Shown here piece after piece: positions 20,016 through 29,033 of a stretch of 29,098 nt of DNA. The stretch's first letter is position 1. Every line of letters starts with the position of its first letter. This DNA is from Chara braunii (lineage: Eukaryota > Streptophyta > Charophyceae > Charales > Characeae), in the NCBI GenBank assembly GCA_003427395.1, contig BFEA01000016.1, positions 1,051,893 through 1,080,990 of the forward strand, read 5' to 3'. The notes beneath the pieces are model-generated. The model was not told the DNA's origin, made no database searches, and saw nothing but the letters and a program-made list of their open reading frames with translations. The translations under genes and the position numbers were made by a program.

Positions 20016-20067
20016 GACCATTTCCCGATTTATTCGTGTCATCCTTGCGCAGGGGCCATGCTAATCT
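20016..20067 (-). pseudogene. U6: U6 snRNA-derived fragment
   Basis: Fifty-two bases on the minus strand match the 3' half of U6 spliceosomal RNA at about 49 positions, by comparison with the well-known U6 sequence. The AGATTAGCATGG segment, GCCCCTGCGCAAGGATGACA (internal stem-loop) and AAATCGGGAAATGGTC are readable. The match starts just after where the ACAGAGA box should be, and the 5' stem-loop and the terminal T run are missing. It cannot act as a spliceosomal U6. Confidence 0.9.
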
Positions 20068-20808
20068 CCGCGCGGCTGATCTCAGCCGCGCGATCTTATG
20101 GATCGCAGGGCTGAGATCGGTCGCGCTCAAAGGCCCTTTCAGGCCGACCAACTCCGAAAAGGAGCTAGCCCGGTAGGACGCCGCTGAACTCGATCCTAAA
20201 ATCCCCTAGATGAAAGTCAGACTCGGCACCTACTGGGTTAGCTTATCCTTTGCACCAAAGGGGAGTTGCTCTTCTACATGAAGAGCTCTATACCCAGCAG
20301 GCCGTCACCCTATGGTTCAGCAGGCTCTGCCTGCTCACCTCTTCCTCACTATTGGCCGGTTGTTTACACCTCGGCCGATCACCCAACCACACAGGCCTCG
20401 GCTTCGGCCTATCGGCTCTTGGCGCGGAATCAAATCCCGCAGCCCAAGAAAACAATAAAAATTTGCTTTCTATTCCTTTGTGTCGTGACCCTATACCTGG
20501 CGCATCCCTCTTTTTAGCCTACTTAGGCCCTGAATCGCGCGGCTGCTAAGCCACACGATATTATTTGAGGTAAAATAGGTATAGCCTTAACGTTCCCACG
20601 TCCACGTGCCTCTGCAGTCTCAACAAAGCGAAGCACCTCCAGTAATTGTTGCTACTCTCGGACGTCACATGTGTCTGAACTAAAACTCGAAAACTTTTAG
20701 TCTCTCAGTCATAGGTCAGGTTTGAATAAACTTTTGGCAACGTCAGTCTCATCAGGTCCTTCAATCTAACGAAAGAGTCGGACAACGTCCGACGTTTAAA
20801 ATCCCTGG
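20068..20808. other. No recognised gene; hairpins only
   Basis: Within the hairpin-dense region. GCGGAATCAAATCCCGC near 20425 resembles a T-arm but no tRNA can be completed. Confidence 0.45.
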
Positions 20809-20840
20809 CAAATACCCTAGTCAGGGTATTTGGCCCAACA

Positions 20841-22725
20841 CCGTCTAAGCAACAGGAGGGGAGGACGGAAGGGGCAATTTCAGGCCTGTACGAATTTGAC
20901 CACTTCAGTTCTTTCACATATTTCACTATCGTCTATGTAGGACCGGGGGGGCGGGGGGGGGGTAATTTCATGCCTTCACCGATTTCACCACTTCATTTCC
21001 TTCACAACATTCACTACCATCCAAGCAAGGGGGGGGAGGACGGAAAAGACAATTTCAGGCCTTCACGAATTTCACCACTCCAATTCCTTCACAACCTTTA
21101 CTACTGCCCAAACAACAGGGGGGACGACGGAAGGGGCAATTTCAGGCCTTCACGGATTTCACCACTTCAGTTCCTTCACAACTTTCACTCTCGTCTATGC
21201 AGGAGGGACAGGGGGGGACAATTTCATACCTTCACCGATTTCATCACTTCAGTTCGTTCACAATCTTCACTACCGTCCAAGCAAGAGGGGTGGAGGATGG
21301 TAGAGGCAATTTCAGACCTTCACGAATTTCACCACTTCAGTTCCTTCACAATCTTCACTATCGTCCAAGCAACAGGGGGGGAGGACGGAAAGGGCAATTT
21401 CAAGCCTTCACAAATTTTACCACTTTAGTTCGTTCACAATCTTCACTACCGTCTAAGCAAGGGGGATAAAGGATGGAAAAGACAATTTTAAGTCTTCACC
21501 AATTTCACCACTTTTGTTCCTTCACAACCTTCACTACCATCTAAGCAAGAGGGGGGGAGGACGGAAGGGGCTATTTCAGGACTTCACCAATTTCACTACT
21601 TTAGTTCCTTCACATCTTTCACTATTGTCTATGTAGAAGAGGGGGGAGGGGGGGGAAACAATTTTATTCCTTCAATGATTTCGCCATTTCAGTTCTTTCA
21701 CAAATTTCACTACCGTCCAAGCAACAGGGGGGAGAGGACGGAAGCGGCAATTTCAGGCCTTTACAAACCTCACCACTTCAGTTCCTTTCACTATCGTGTA
21801 TGTAGGGAGGGGGGAGCGCGGCAATTTCATGCCTTTACCAATTTCGGCACTTCAGTTCCTTCACAACCTTCACTACCGTCCAAGTAGTAGAGGAGAGAAC
21901 GGAAGGGACAATTTCAGGCCTTCACAAATTTCACCACTTCAGTTCGTTCACAATCTTTACTACCGTCCAAGCAAGAGGGGTGGAGGATGGAAGAGGCAAT
22001 TTCAAGTCTTTACGGATTTCACCACTTTCAGTTCGTTCACAACCTTCACTACCGTCCAAGCAAGAAGGGGGAAGGACGGAAGGGGCAATTTCAGGCCTTC
22101 ACGAATTTCACCACTTCAGTTTCTTCACATCTTTCACTATCGTCTATGTAGGTAGGGGTGGGGGGGGCAATTTCATGTCTTCATCGATTACACTACTGCA
22201 GTTTTTTCACAACCTTCACTACCATCCGAGTAACAGGGGGGAGGATGATAGGGGCAATTTCATACCTTCATAATTTTCACCACTTCAGTTCCTTCGCAAT
22301 CTTCACTACCGTCGAAGTAAGGAGGGGAGGGGAGGGGAAAGGAAAGAGCAATTTCAGGCCTTCAATAATTTTCCCATTTTAGATCGTTCATAAATTTTCA
22401 CTATAGTCCAAGTAGAGAGATGCGGAGGTCAATTTCATCCCTTCACTGATTTCACCACTGCAATTTGTTCACAAGTTTCACTATCTTCCACGCAAGAGGC
22501 GGGGCCGGGGGGAGGGGGGGGGGGGAATTTCAAGCCTTCACTAATTTCGCCACTTCGGTTCGTTCAGAACTTTCACTATCGTCTAAGCCAAGGGAAAGTC
22601 TTCACCAATTTCATCACTTCATTTCTTTTGCACCTTTCAGTATCGTCTAATCGGAAGGGGGGGGGTGGGAGGGAGGGACAATTTCATGCCTTCATTAATT
22701 TCACCATTTCAGTTCATCCACCAAA
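20841..22725 (+). repeat. Minisatellite block A3
   Basis: About 21 units of the same 88/82-bp family in plus orientation. The 82-bp type, marked by GTCTATGTAGG and CATGCCTTCACCGATTT, recurs every two to five units (near 20968, 21219, 21660, 21826 and 22169), a loose higher-order pattern. Ends at the inversion point near 22720. Confidence 0.95.
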
Positions 22726-24222
22726 GACGATAGTGAAAGTTGTGAATAAACTGAAGTAGTGAAATTCGTGAAGGTATGAAATTGTCTTTTTCGTCCACCC
22801 CCCCTCTTGCTTAGACGAAGTGATGAAATCCGTGAAAGTATGAAATTACACCGCTTTTTCCTTTGGCTGAGACAATAGTGAAAGTTGTGAACAAAATGAA
22901 CTTGTCGAATCGGTGAAGGCATGAAATTTCAACCCTCTCTCGTCCTACATTGATGATAGTGAAAGTTACGAATTAACTGAAGTGGTGAAATTCGTGAAGA
23001 TCTGAAATTGCCCCTTCCGTCCTCCCCCCCTCCTGCTTGGACGGTAGTGAAGGTTGTGAACAAACTTAAGTGGTGAAATTCGTGAAGGTATGAAATTGCC
23101 CCTTTCGTCTCCCCCCCCTCTTGCTTGGGCGGTAGTGAAGGTTGTGAACGAACTGAAGTGGTGAAATTTGTGAAGGCATGAAATTGCCCTTTCCATCCTC
23201 CACCCCCCTTGCTTGGACGGTAATGAAGATTGTGAACGAATCGAAGTGGTGAAATTCGTGAAGGTCTGAAATTGCCCCTTCCGTCCTCCCCTCCTCTTGC
23301 TTGGATGGTCGTGAATGTTGCGAACAAACCGAAGTTGTGAAATCGGTGAATGCATGAAATTGCCCCTTCCATCCTCCACCCCCCTTGCTTGGACGGTCGT
23401 GAAGATTGTGAACGAATTGAAGTGGTGAAATTCGCAAAGGCCTGAAATTGCCCCTTTTGTCCTCCCCCCCTCTTGCTTGGATGGTGGTGAAGGTTGTGAA
23501 AGAACTGAAGTGGTGAAATCGTTAAAGGCATGAAATTATCCCTTTCTTACTCCCTCCCCGGTGCTTGGACGATAGTGAAGGTTGTGAAGGAAGTGAAGTG
23601 GTGAAATCGGTGAAGACATGAAATTGCACCCCCCCCCACTTCGTGCATAGACGATAGTGAAAGTTATGAATAAATTGAAGTCGTGAAATTCGTGAAGGTC
23701 TGAAATTGCACGCCCCTTCCCCTTGACTCAGACGATAGTGAAAGTTATGAACAAACTGAAGTGGTGAAATCGGTGAAGGCATGAAATTGCACCCCCCCAC
23801 CCTTTCTCCATAGACGATAGTGAAAGTTGCGAATGAATTGCAGTGGTGAAATTCGTGAAGGCCTGAAATTGCCCCTTTCATCCTCCTCTCCTTTTGCTTG
23901 GACGGTAGTGAAGGTTGTGAACGAACTGAAGTGGTGAAATTTGTGAAGGCCTCAAATTGCCCATTTCATCCTTCCCCCCTTTATTTGGACAGTACTGAAG
24001 GTTTTGAACGATTTGAAGTGGTGAAATCGGTGAAGGTATGAAATCGGCCCCGCGTCCCCCCCCAACCCCTTGATGTGGACGATAGTGACACTTGTGAACG
24101 ATTTGAAGTGTTGAAATTAGTGAAGGTCTGAAATCGGTCTCACTCCCCCCTCCCTTGCAAAGACGATAGTGAAAATTGTCAACGAACTGAAGTGGTGAAA
24201 TTAGTGAAGGCATGAAGTCGGT
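22726..24222 (-). repeat. Minisatellite block B, inverted arm
   Basis: About 18 units of the same family in opposite orientation, reading GACGATAGTGAAAGTTGTGA, GAAGTGGTGAAATTCGTGAA, GGCCTGAAATTGCCCC. The switch occurs between ~22718 and 22726. Both unit types are present. The rightmost units are the most diverged. Confidence 0.95.
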
Positions 24223-24301
24223 GATATTAATGAGAATTTTAAATCGATGAAATTCATGAGAAGTTCAAATCAGTGAAATTCATGAGAAGTTCAAAGTGGT
24301 G
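24223..24301 (-). repeat. 26-bp tandem repeat at arm end
   Basis: GAAATTCATGAGAAGTTCAA starts at 24249 and 24275, with a weaker copy from 24223. It appears to be decayed minisatellite. Confidence 0.75.
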
Positions 24302-24572
24302 AAAATGATGAAATTATAGAAATCTGTGAAAGTTGATAATCTCACCTAGACGTATTATTCACGACGAATTGCATTTTTTTTTCCCCGAAGTGACAAAAAC
24401 AAGAAGTTTCGCTATGAAGATCACACCCTCACCCTCCATTCACTGCTGCAACTTTTTTTTTCAACCATGAAGAACACAATCTCACCTCGAATTCATGTCA
24501 AACAAAACACAACAAATTTACCACTTCACATTTTTTATCCCTGAATTTTCAGGTAGGTGATAACTGCTTGTG
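24302..24572. other. Right terminal segment of the insertion
   Basis: AT-rich sequence with no gene. CTATGAAGATCACACC and CCATGAAGAACACAATC are a weak direct pair. It ends AACTGCTTGTG against the second TCCGATCA. Confidence 0.5.
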
Positions 24573-24580
24573 TCCGATCA
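24573..24580. repeat. 8-bp target-site duplication, right copy
   Basis: TCCGATCA, identical to 13553-13560. RT coding resumes directly. Confidence 0.8.
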
Positions 24581-27136
24581 AAGGCGCACGAGACAAGGAT
24601 GAAACGGAAATCCAACCAGGGATACGGAAATTTGTATGGGACCACCTGCAGGATATCAAAGAGTTTTTCCGCAGGTTTTTGGAATACAACATCACTGTCA
24701 GTGGCCGTAAGAGCATCCTGGCAGTACCGGAAGTAACCATCGTAGGATTTCGCGGCGGGTCATATGGGAGGAAGCCCGATCCGACCAAGACTGATAAAAT
24801 CTCTCAATGGCTAATGCTCCTGCGAACCACAACGAAGGTGAGGATCTTTCTAGAGGTTGTGGGATTTTGGAGGATTTTCATTCGCAAAGATAGTCGAGCC
24901 CATTCGGACCATGATCCGCGAAGAGCGCACGCTCGATTGGACGGAGGAATGAAAAGTCGTCGTCTAGACCTTGAAAAACATATTGCCATCTGAACAGGTC
25001 ACTCTTGCCACTCCATGTTTTAACGATGAAGTAGGACGTCCGTTTGTGTTTGAGACCAATGGGGGACCATTAGCCGTAGGAGGAATTATGATCCAAAGAG
25101 GGGAAGATGGAAAGGAACGGTCAATCAGATTTGCGAGTAGGACGCTGAACTCAGCCGAACGTCGTTACTCTCAATTCAAGAAAGAAGTCTTGGCCATCCT
25201 CCATTGCCTTAAGACCTTCCAAGCCTACCTCTTTGGAAGAAGGTTCATCTTGATAATAGATCCGACAAACGTCGTAAGGGCTCTAAAGAATTACAAGCCT
25301 ATAGACCCCACCGTGGGAAGATGGGTGAGGTTCATTGGGCAGTTTGACTACAAGATTGAGCGCATAGCGAGTCTTAGGAACAGGACCGGCGGATTGAGCA
25401 GGGTGTGCATTACACCGGAAGGAGTAGAGGACGTAAAACCTATCCATGCGTTCCTCGCTTACGAGGGAGGGACCCTTGTGATAGATAATGAAACAATAGA
25501 ACTTGCTTGCACGTCTGGGGAATTGGTGATTAAGACTTTAGAGAAAGGGTCTTCCACACTGGTGGCAGAACTCAGGGAAGGGACAATTACAAGAACCGGT
25601 CACATGGAAGAGAAAGACTCATGGGGCGACGATGTGAGGCTTAAGGAAGAACTGATGGCGATGGTTGTAGAAGGGGGGCGAGAAGCGGTTATGAGTTTGG
25701 TTGAGTCATGGGAACAAAAGGGGCAACAGTACTTAGTAAACCAAGTACAGAATGGACAGGAGGATCGCCGAAATCAGACCGAATTATTTCTTATGCGATC
25801 GTACGATGGCATCTTCAAGGAGATCGGTCTATTACTAGTGGGAAACAAGGAGGCTTAGGACGTCAGCCTCACGGCTAGAAAGAAAGCCGATAAGTACACA
25901 CTAAGAAATAGGCACCTGTTCAGAAAAGAGGAAGGTCTAATGCATAGAAGGGTGGTGTGTGGACGATCAAAGCAAGTTGACATAATTCAGGCAATGCATG
26001 ATGGGTTGGCAGGGGGACATCACTCCTCAAAAGGGACCCTGGCCAAAATAGCGCCTCTACATTTGGCCGGGACTGAGGAGTATGATTGTCACGTACTGCC
26101 AGACCTGCTTGATCTGTCAAAAGCGGAGTACGACTCGAGTCTTCGAACCCTTGAGACTCACGCGAGTGCTAGGACCAGGGCATCTGATGCATCTCGACCT
26201 CATAGTCATGCCTGTATCCACGAAAGGATACAGATACATACTTGATGCTAAAGATAATCTCTGTAAGTTTGTGAAGGCCATAACTCTTAAGAAGAAAACT
26301 GGACTGACGGTAGCAAACTAGATCGAGGACTTTTACTTGAGGCATCTATTTATCAGCAAATTTATAGCTGATAATGAGACAAAATTCGTGAATCAGAACG
26401 TGTTGAGTATATGCACGAGAACCAGGGTGCCCATCAAGTTAATTGAGCCATATCACCTCGAAGCTAATGCACTTGTGGAAAGAGGGTACAAAACTTTGAA
26501 AAACACGATCGCAAAGTTAGCAGCGGACGATCTTGGGAACTGACCGAAGTACCTCAAGCTAGCAGTGTTTGTAGAAAATGTGACCCCAAAGAGGACCACA
26601 GGGTGTATTCCAGCCGAGTTGTGGTATGGGAGGGAGCTTAACGTCCCAGTAGAATCCTTGATAACAACTTGGAGCAGGCTAGATGACGATCCACGCCTGA
26701 CGACGGTACAGTTAATTGAGACTAGATATCGGTAGATCATTCAAAATAAGGAGGCAGTGGAAGAAGTCGTAAGTCGGGTTCTGGATAGCAGAATGAAGGA
26801 CAAGGCGAGGTGAGATCAGTTGCGAAACATCAGGAAAGAACCACTACAGGTAAGGGAAATGGTCCTAATCAGGAATTTCGCACTATAAAGTACTTGGTCA
26901 GAACAATGGGGATAAGATTCAAGGGCTCCCACCGGGTCACCAAAAGACTGGGTGTGAACACTTTCGAGTTGGAAGATTTGGATGGGACCAGGGTAAAAGG
27001 ACCATTTCCAGGACAACGATTGGTAAGATTCCTAAGTCAGGACCCAGTGGAACAGTGGTTGCAACTTGCAAGAGGCTCACGACAAGGAAACTGTAAAACA
27101 AGCCGGCTAAGACACCAGTTAAGTTCTTACCTATGA
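24573..27136 (+). pseudogene. pol: Gypsy pol: RT C-terminus, RNase H, integrase
   Basis: Continuation of the RT at 13131-13560. RT thumb: KSILAVPEVTIVGF (about 24712). A frameshift near 24890 and stops at 24950 and 24965 precede RNase H, readable at 24971-25430: ETNGGPLAVGG has Asn (25058-25060) where the first catalytic Asp is expected, while KKEVLAIL and IDPTN keep the Glu and second Asp. After TAG at 25856 comes integrase: HDGLAGGHHSS and, past a frameshift near 26058, YCQTCLICQK form the HHCC zinc site. The catalytic residues are HLDL, ADNE and VERG with 35 residues between the last Asp and Glu, a complete DD35E set. Stops at 26319, 26541, 26733 and 26811 and a frameshift near 26885 interrupt the end, which carries a GPY/F-like GSHRVTKRLG motif. 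Not functional. Confidence 0.92.
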
Positions 27137-27207
27137 CGTGTCAGTTTTGTGTGGAGGGGTTTTTGACTGTACCTATGGGAGCGGACTGCATGAATTAAGT
27201 AATACGA
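27137..27207. other. Pol 3' flank
   Basis: Short non-coding sequence after the integrase relic. Confidence 0.5.
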
Positions 27208-27330
27208 CTGGGGCATCGTACCATATTTTTTTATGACGGGTAATACGGGGATAAATACCTGGGGCGTTATATCATAGTTTTTTGTGAGGGATGGGTGGTA
27301 TCAGGATGATTGTCTGGGGCAACCTATCAC
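27208..27330 (+). repeat. GGGGC short tandem repeat, 3 units
   Basis: CTGGGGC occurs at 27208, 27259 and 27314, each followed by a TAYCAYR-like word and the first two by a T-run and TATGA/TGTGA. Spacing is 51 and 55 bp. The layout recalls the TTGGGGC-type array at 6.5-7.75 kb on the other side of the element. Confidence 0.6.
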
Positions 27331-28108
27331 GGCTTCGAGAAAAATGCATGAGATTCAAGGGAGACATGGAATGACTCATTATATGGATGGAAATGACCAG
27401 AAACTGTGCAAAAAAGGTGCATCCTTATAAATTTGGGTGACTCCGACATCATGAGGAAATACAACTTGGGGTTCTGTTATTGCTTGGACGGGGCTCCGCC
27501 TTGGGAATGTGGATTGGGGCTTCCGTTTTCCTTATGATGACAGACACAGGGAAAGGACAAGACAAGATGAAACTCAATAACGAGAACAATGTCAACCGCG
27601 CTAACGTGGCTTTTGAAGATGAGTGGCAAAGAACCGAGAGGCCACGAGACAGGCAAAGACCGGTATTATTCATTGGGCCAAAGTTAAGATGGACACTTAG
27701 AAGGAGAAAAAGAAAGTTGTTGACCCGCAAACCTTCGCCCCTTAAAGAAGGTGAGAAATTGCAGCCCTTGTCCGAAGAGGAAAGGGAGAAACAAGAAGCG
27801 AAGGTAAAAAGGGAAGAATGTATGCATGACGATGGTGGGAAAGAAGATGAAGAAAAACAAAACAAACATGACAACGGTGAAAGAAGAGATGAGAAAAGAG
27901 AAAGTACGCATGACGAATGAGAGAGAAGTGAGGAAACCGAACAAAGCAGGCAAGACAGTTGTGAGAGGGGGTGTACGGGTTTCGGGGACGAACCCGAAAG
28001 AAGGACGAATATCCCGTACAATTTGAATCCGGAAAACTTTATGGGTGAGTTCAACCCTGTACAGAAAGACGGAAATGAGAGCGAGGACAACAGAAAAATT
28101 ATCGCCGT
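27331..28108 (+). other. Purine-rich region with unidentified charged frame
   Basis: From about 27507 to 27920 the plus strand encodes a Lys/Glu/Arg-rich sequence (for example SPLKEGEKLQPLSEEEREKQ) with no recognised domain. Purine richness alone keeps this frame open, and the complementary strand is also open. It may be a decayed accessory frame 3' of integrase. Confidence 0.25.
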
Positions 28109-28145
28109 TTTTTTTTTTTTTTTTTCGTGGGGCCTCACCCCCGAA
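28109..28145 (-). repeat. Poly-T tract with adjacent hairpin
   Basis: About 18 T followed by GGGG-CCTCA-CCCC. Same form (tail plus short hairpin) as the minus-strand retroposon ends at 19.27 and 19.88 kb. Confidence 0.6.
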
Positions 28146-28265
28146 CAACCGTTTAAAAACTGTTTTTCAACTGTTTATCCTGGCACTTGCACCATGCTTA
28201 ACAGGAAGTGAAGAAAACCAACGTGCCTGACTTATGTAGTCCACATGAAGTGACAGGATAAACAA

Positions 28266-28352
28266 TTGAACTTTGTGTTGATAAACTGCTTAGAATCTGT
28301 TTATATTCTATTGCACTACGTTTGGAAGGTTGAACTATGTGTTGGTAAACTG
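28266..28352. repeat. 64-bp spaced direct repeat
   Basis: TTGAACTTTGTGTTGATAAA and TTGAACTATGTGTTGGTAAA start at 28266 and 28330. Related AACTGTTTATC words lie on both sides. Confidence 0.75.
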
Positions 28353-29028
28353 TTTATCAACAGTTGAATACAGGACTTTACGTTGGATATCATGTTGGAA
28401 TCGTGAAGGAAATGTGATGGTGGTGTGATGAATCGTGTTGAAATATGATGGTGTTATGTTTGAAATTATGGTGCTCGCCTGTCGGAGACCTCTCTATTCA
28501 TATTCATGCATGCATGTGTCCCATTGGAGCAGAGNGGAGCATTCCGGTCGATAAATTCCGTGACTCACTCATGGTGAAATATACGTAATGTTCATTGGGG
28601 ATCGGGAATGAGACTGCTTGTTTGAGGAGGGAATTATTATTTTTATAAGTGAGCGCACACCTTTATTGGTAACCCTTAATACAGACTTCGATTGGAGTGA
28701 GAGAGAGAGATGTAAAACAGGGTGCCTCCATTCCAGACAACAAAGAACAGATGAACACGCACACCTCCCAAGTTTGTGACTCCTCCCCCCCCTCCCCCTC
28801 CCCCACACAGACACACACACAATGAGGGTACACTGACACTCTCATACACATTGTTGAAGTGGACATCATGTATACATTCTAGCTGTGACCATTACAATAA
28901 GTGAGGATGAAGGATTATGCCGAACGTTAGCTATCTCAGGAACACGAACAGATAATTACTTCTATGTCCACGAATAATAATTGATGTCAAAATCATCCAT
29001 AAATAGAGTGTCTTTGTCTCTCATTTCA

Positions 29029-29030
<2 letters not shown>
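28353..29030. other. No recognised gene; low-complexity patches
   Basis: GA patch near 28697-28711, C-rich then CA-rich patch at about 28784-28822, one ambiguous base at 28534. A CATAAATAGAG site near 28999 resembles a TATA box and the 5791 site. Confidence 0.5.

Positions 29031-29033
<3 letters not shown>

Larger units (their letters stand above)
19879..20067 (-). mobile_element. U6-chimeric SINE-like retroposon
   Basis: Read on the minus strand: a U6 snRNA-derived piece (20067-20016), then ~95 bp of unrelated sequence, a terminal hairpin CGTTGGC..CCAACGG and an A-rich (AAAT)n tail (19879-19918). The 3' part is homologous to the retroposon at 19270-19380, which lacks U6. U6 chimeras with SINE/LINE 3' ends and A tails arise in mammals when the LINE reverse transcriptase switches template. 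No clear target-site duplication was found. Confidence 0.6.
15923..20840. mobile_element. Nested 4.9-kb insertion with TG...CA ends
   Basis: The minisatellite stops at ACTACCGT (15915-15922) and resumes at CCGTCTAAGC (20841), so CCGT is duplicated. The segment begins TGTCGAGTGC and ends GGCCCAACA, the TG...CA form of LTR elements. No direct LTR pair is visible within it, so a solo LTR enlarged by later insertions, or a composite, is more likely than a full element. It carries a copy of the dispersed 450-bp repeat, a 51-bp minisatellite, retroposon tails and the U6-derived fragment. Confidence 0.55.
18497..20840. repeat. Hairpin-dense region
   Basis: Short perfect or near-perfect inverted repeats occur every ~60-150 bp. 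Examples: CCGTTGATCT/AGATCAACGG (near 18647), GTTGGGAGGAG/CTCCTCCCAAC (near 18982), GCCACGAAT/ATTCGTGGC (near 19097), TTGCTCGT/ACGAGCAA (near 19235), CCGTTGGC/GCCAACGG (near 19304), CCCGTTCGT/ACGAACGGG (near 19662), GCGCGGCTGA/TCAGCCGCGC (near 20070), GCGATC/GATCGC, GCTCTTC/GAAGAGC, AGCAGG/CCTGCT and CAAATACCCT/AGGGTATTTG (20809-20832). Stems are 6-11 bp with 2-10-nt loops. No protein gene is seen. Confidence 0.75.
13561..24572. mobile_element. 11-kb foldback-like insertion with minisatellite arms
   Basis: This 11,012-bp segment is flanked by exact TCCGATCA copies and interrupts RT codons that are otherwise contiguous and in phase. A 135-bp left end is followed by minisatellite in one orientation (13696-22725, with two nested insertions) and then the same minisatellite inverted (22728-24222), ending in ~350 bp of other sequence. 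Large inverted arms made of tandem subrepeats are the hallmark of foldback elements such as Drosophila FB. An 8-bp duplication also fits hAT or P-type transposases. The extreme ends (GAGAGAAGGT... and ...AACTGCTTGTG) show only weak mutual similarity. I find no transposase, so it would be non-autonomous. An alternative is a simpler transposon later expanded by satellite growth. Confidence 0.65.

Noticed and set aside
13643-24213. Many 60-200-codon open frames across 13.6-14.8 and 20.9-24.2 kb
   Set aside because: They repeat the 88-bp minisatellite unit in all three phases on both strands; 88 is not divisible by three, so the same DNA is read in every frame.
5791-29006. Paired LTRs of the Gypsy element from the TATA regions at 5.79 kb and 29.0 kb
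   Set aside because: They share only TAAATAGAG; no extended direct repeat was seen between the two flanks.
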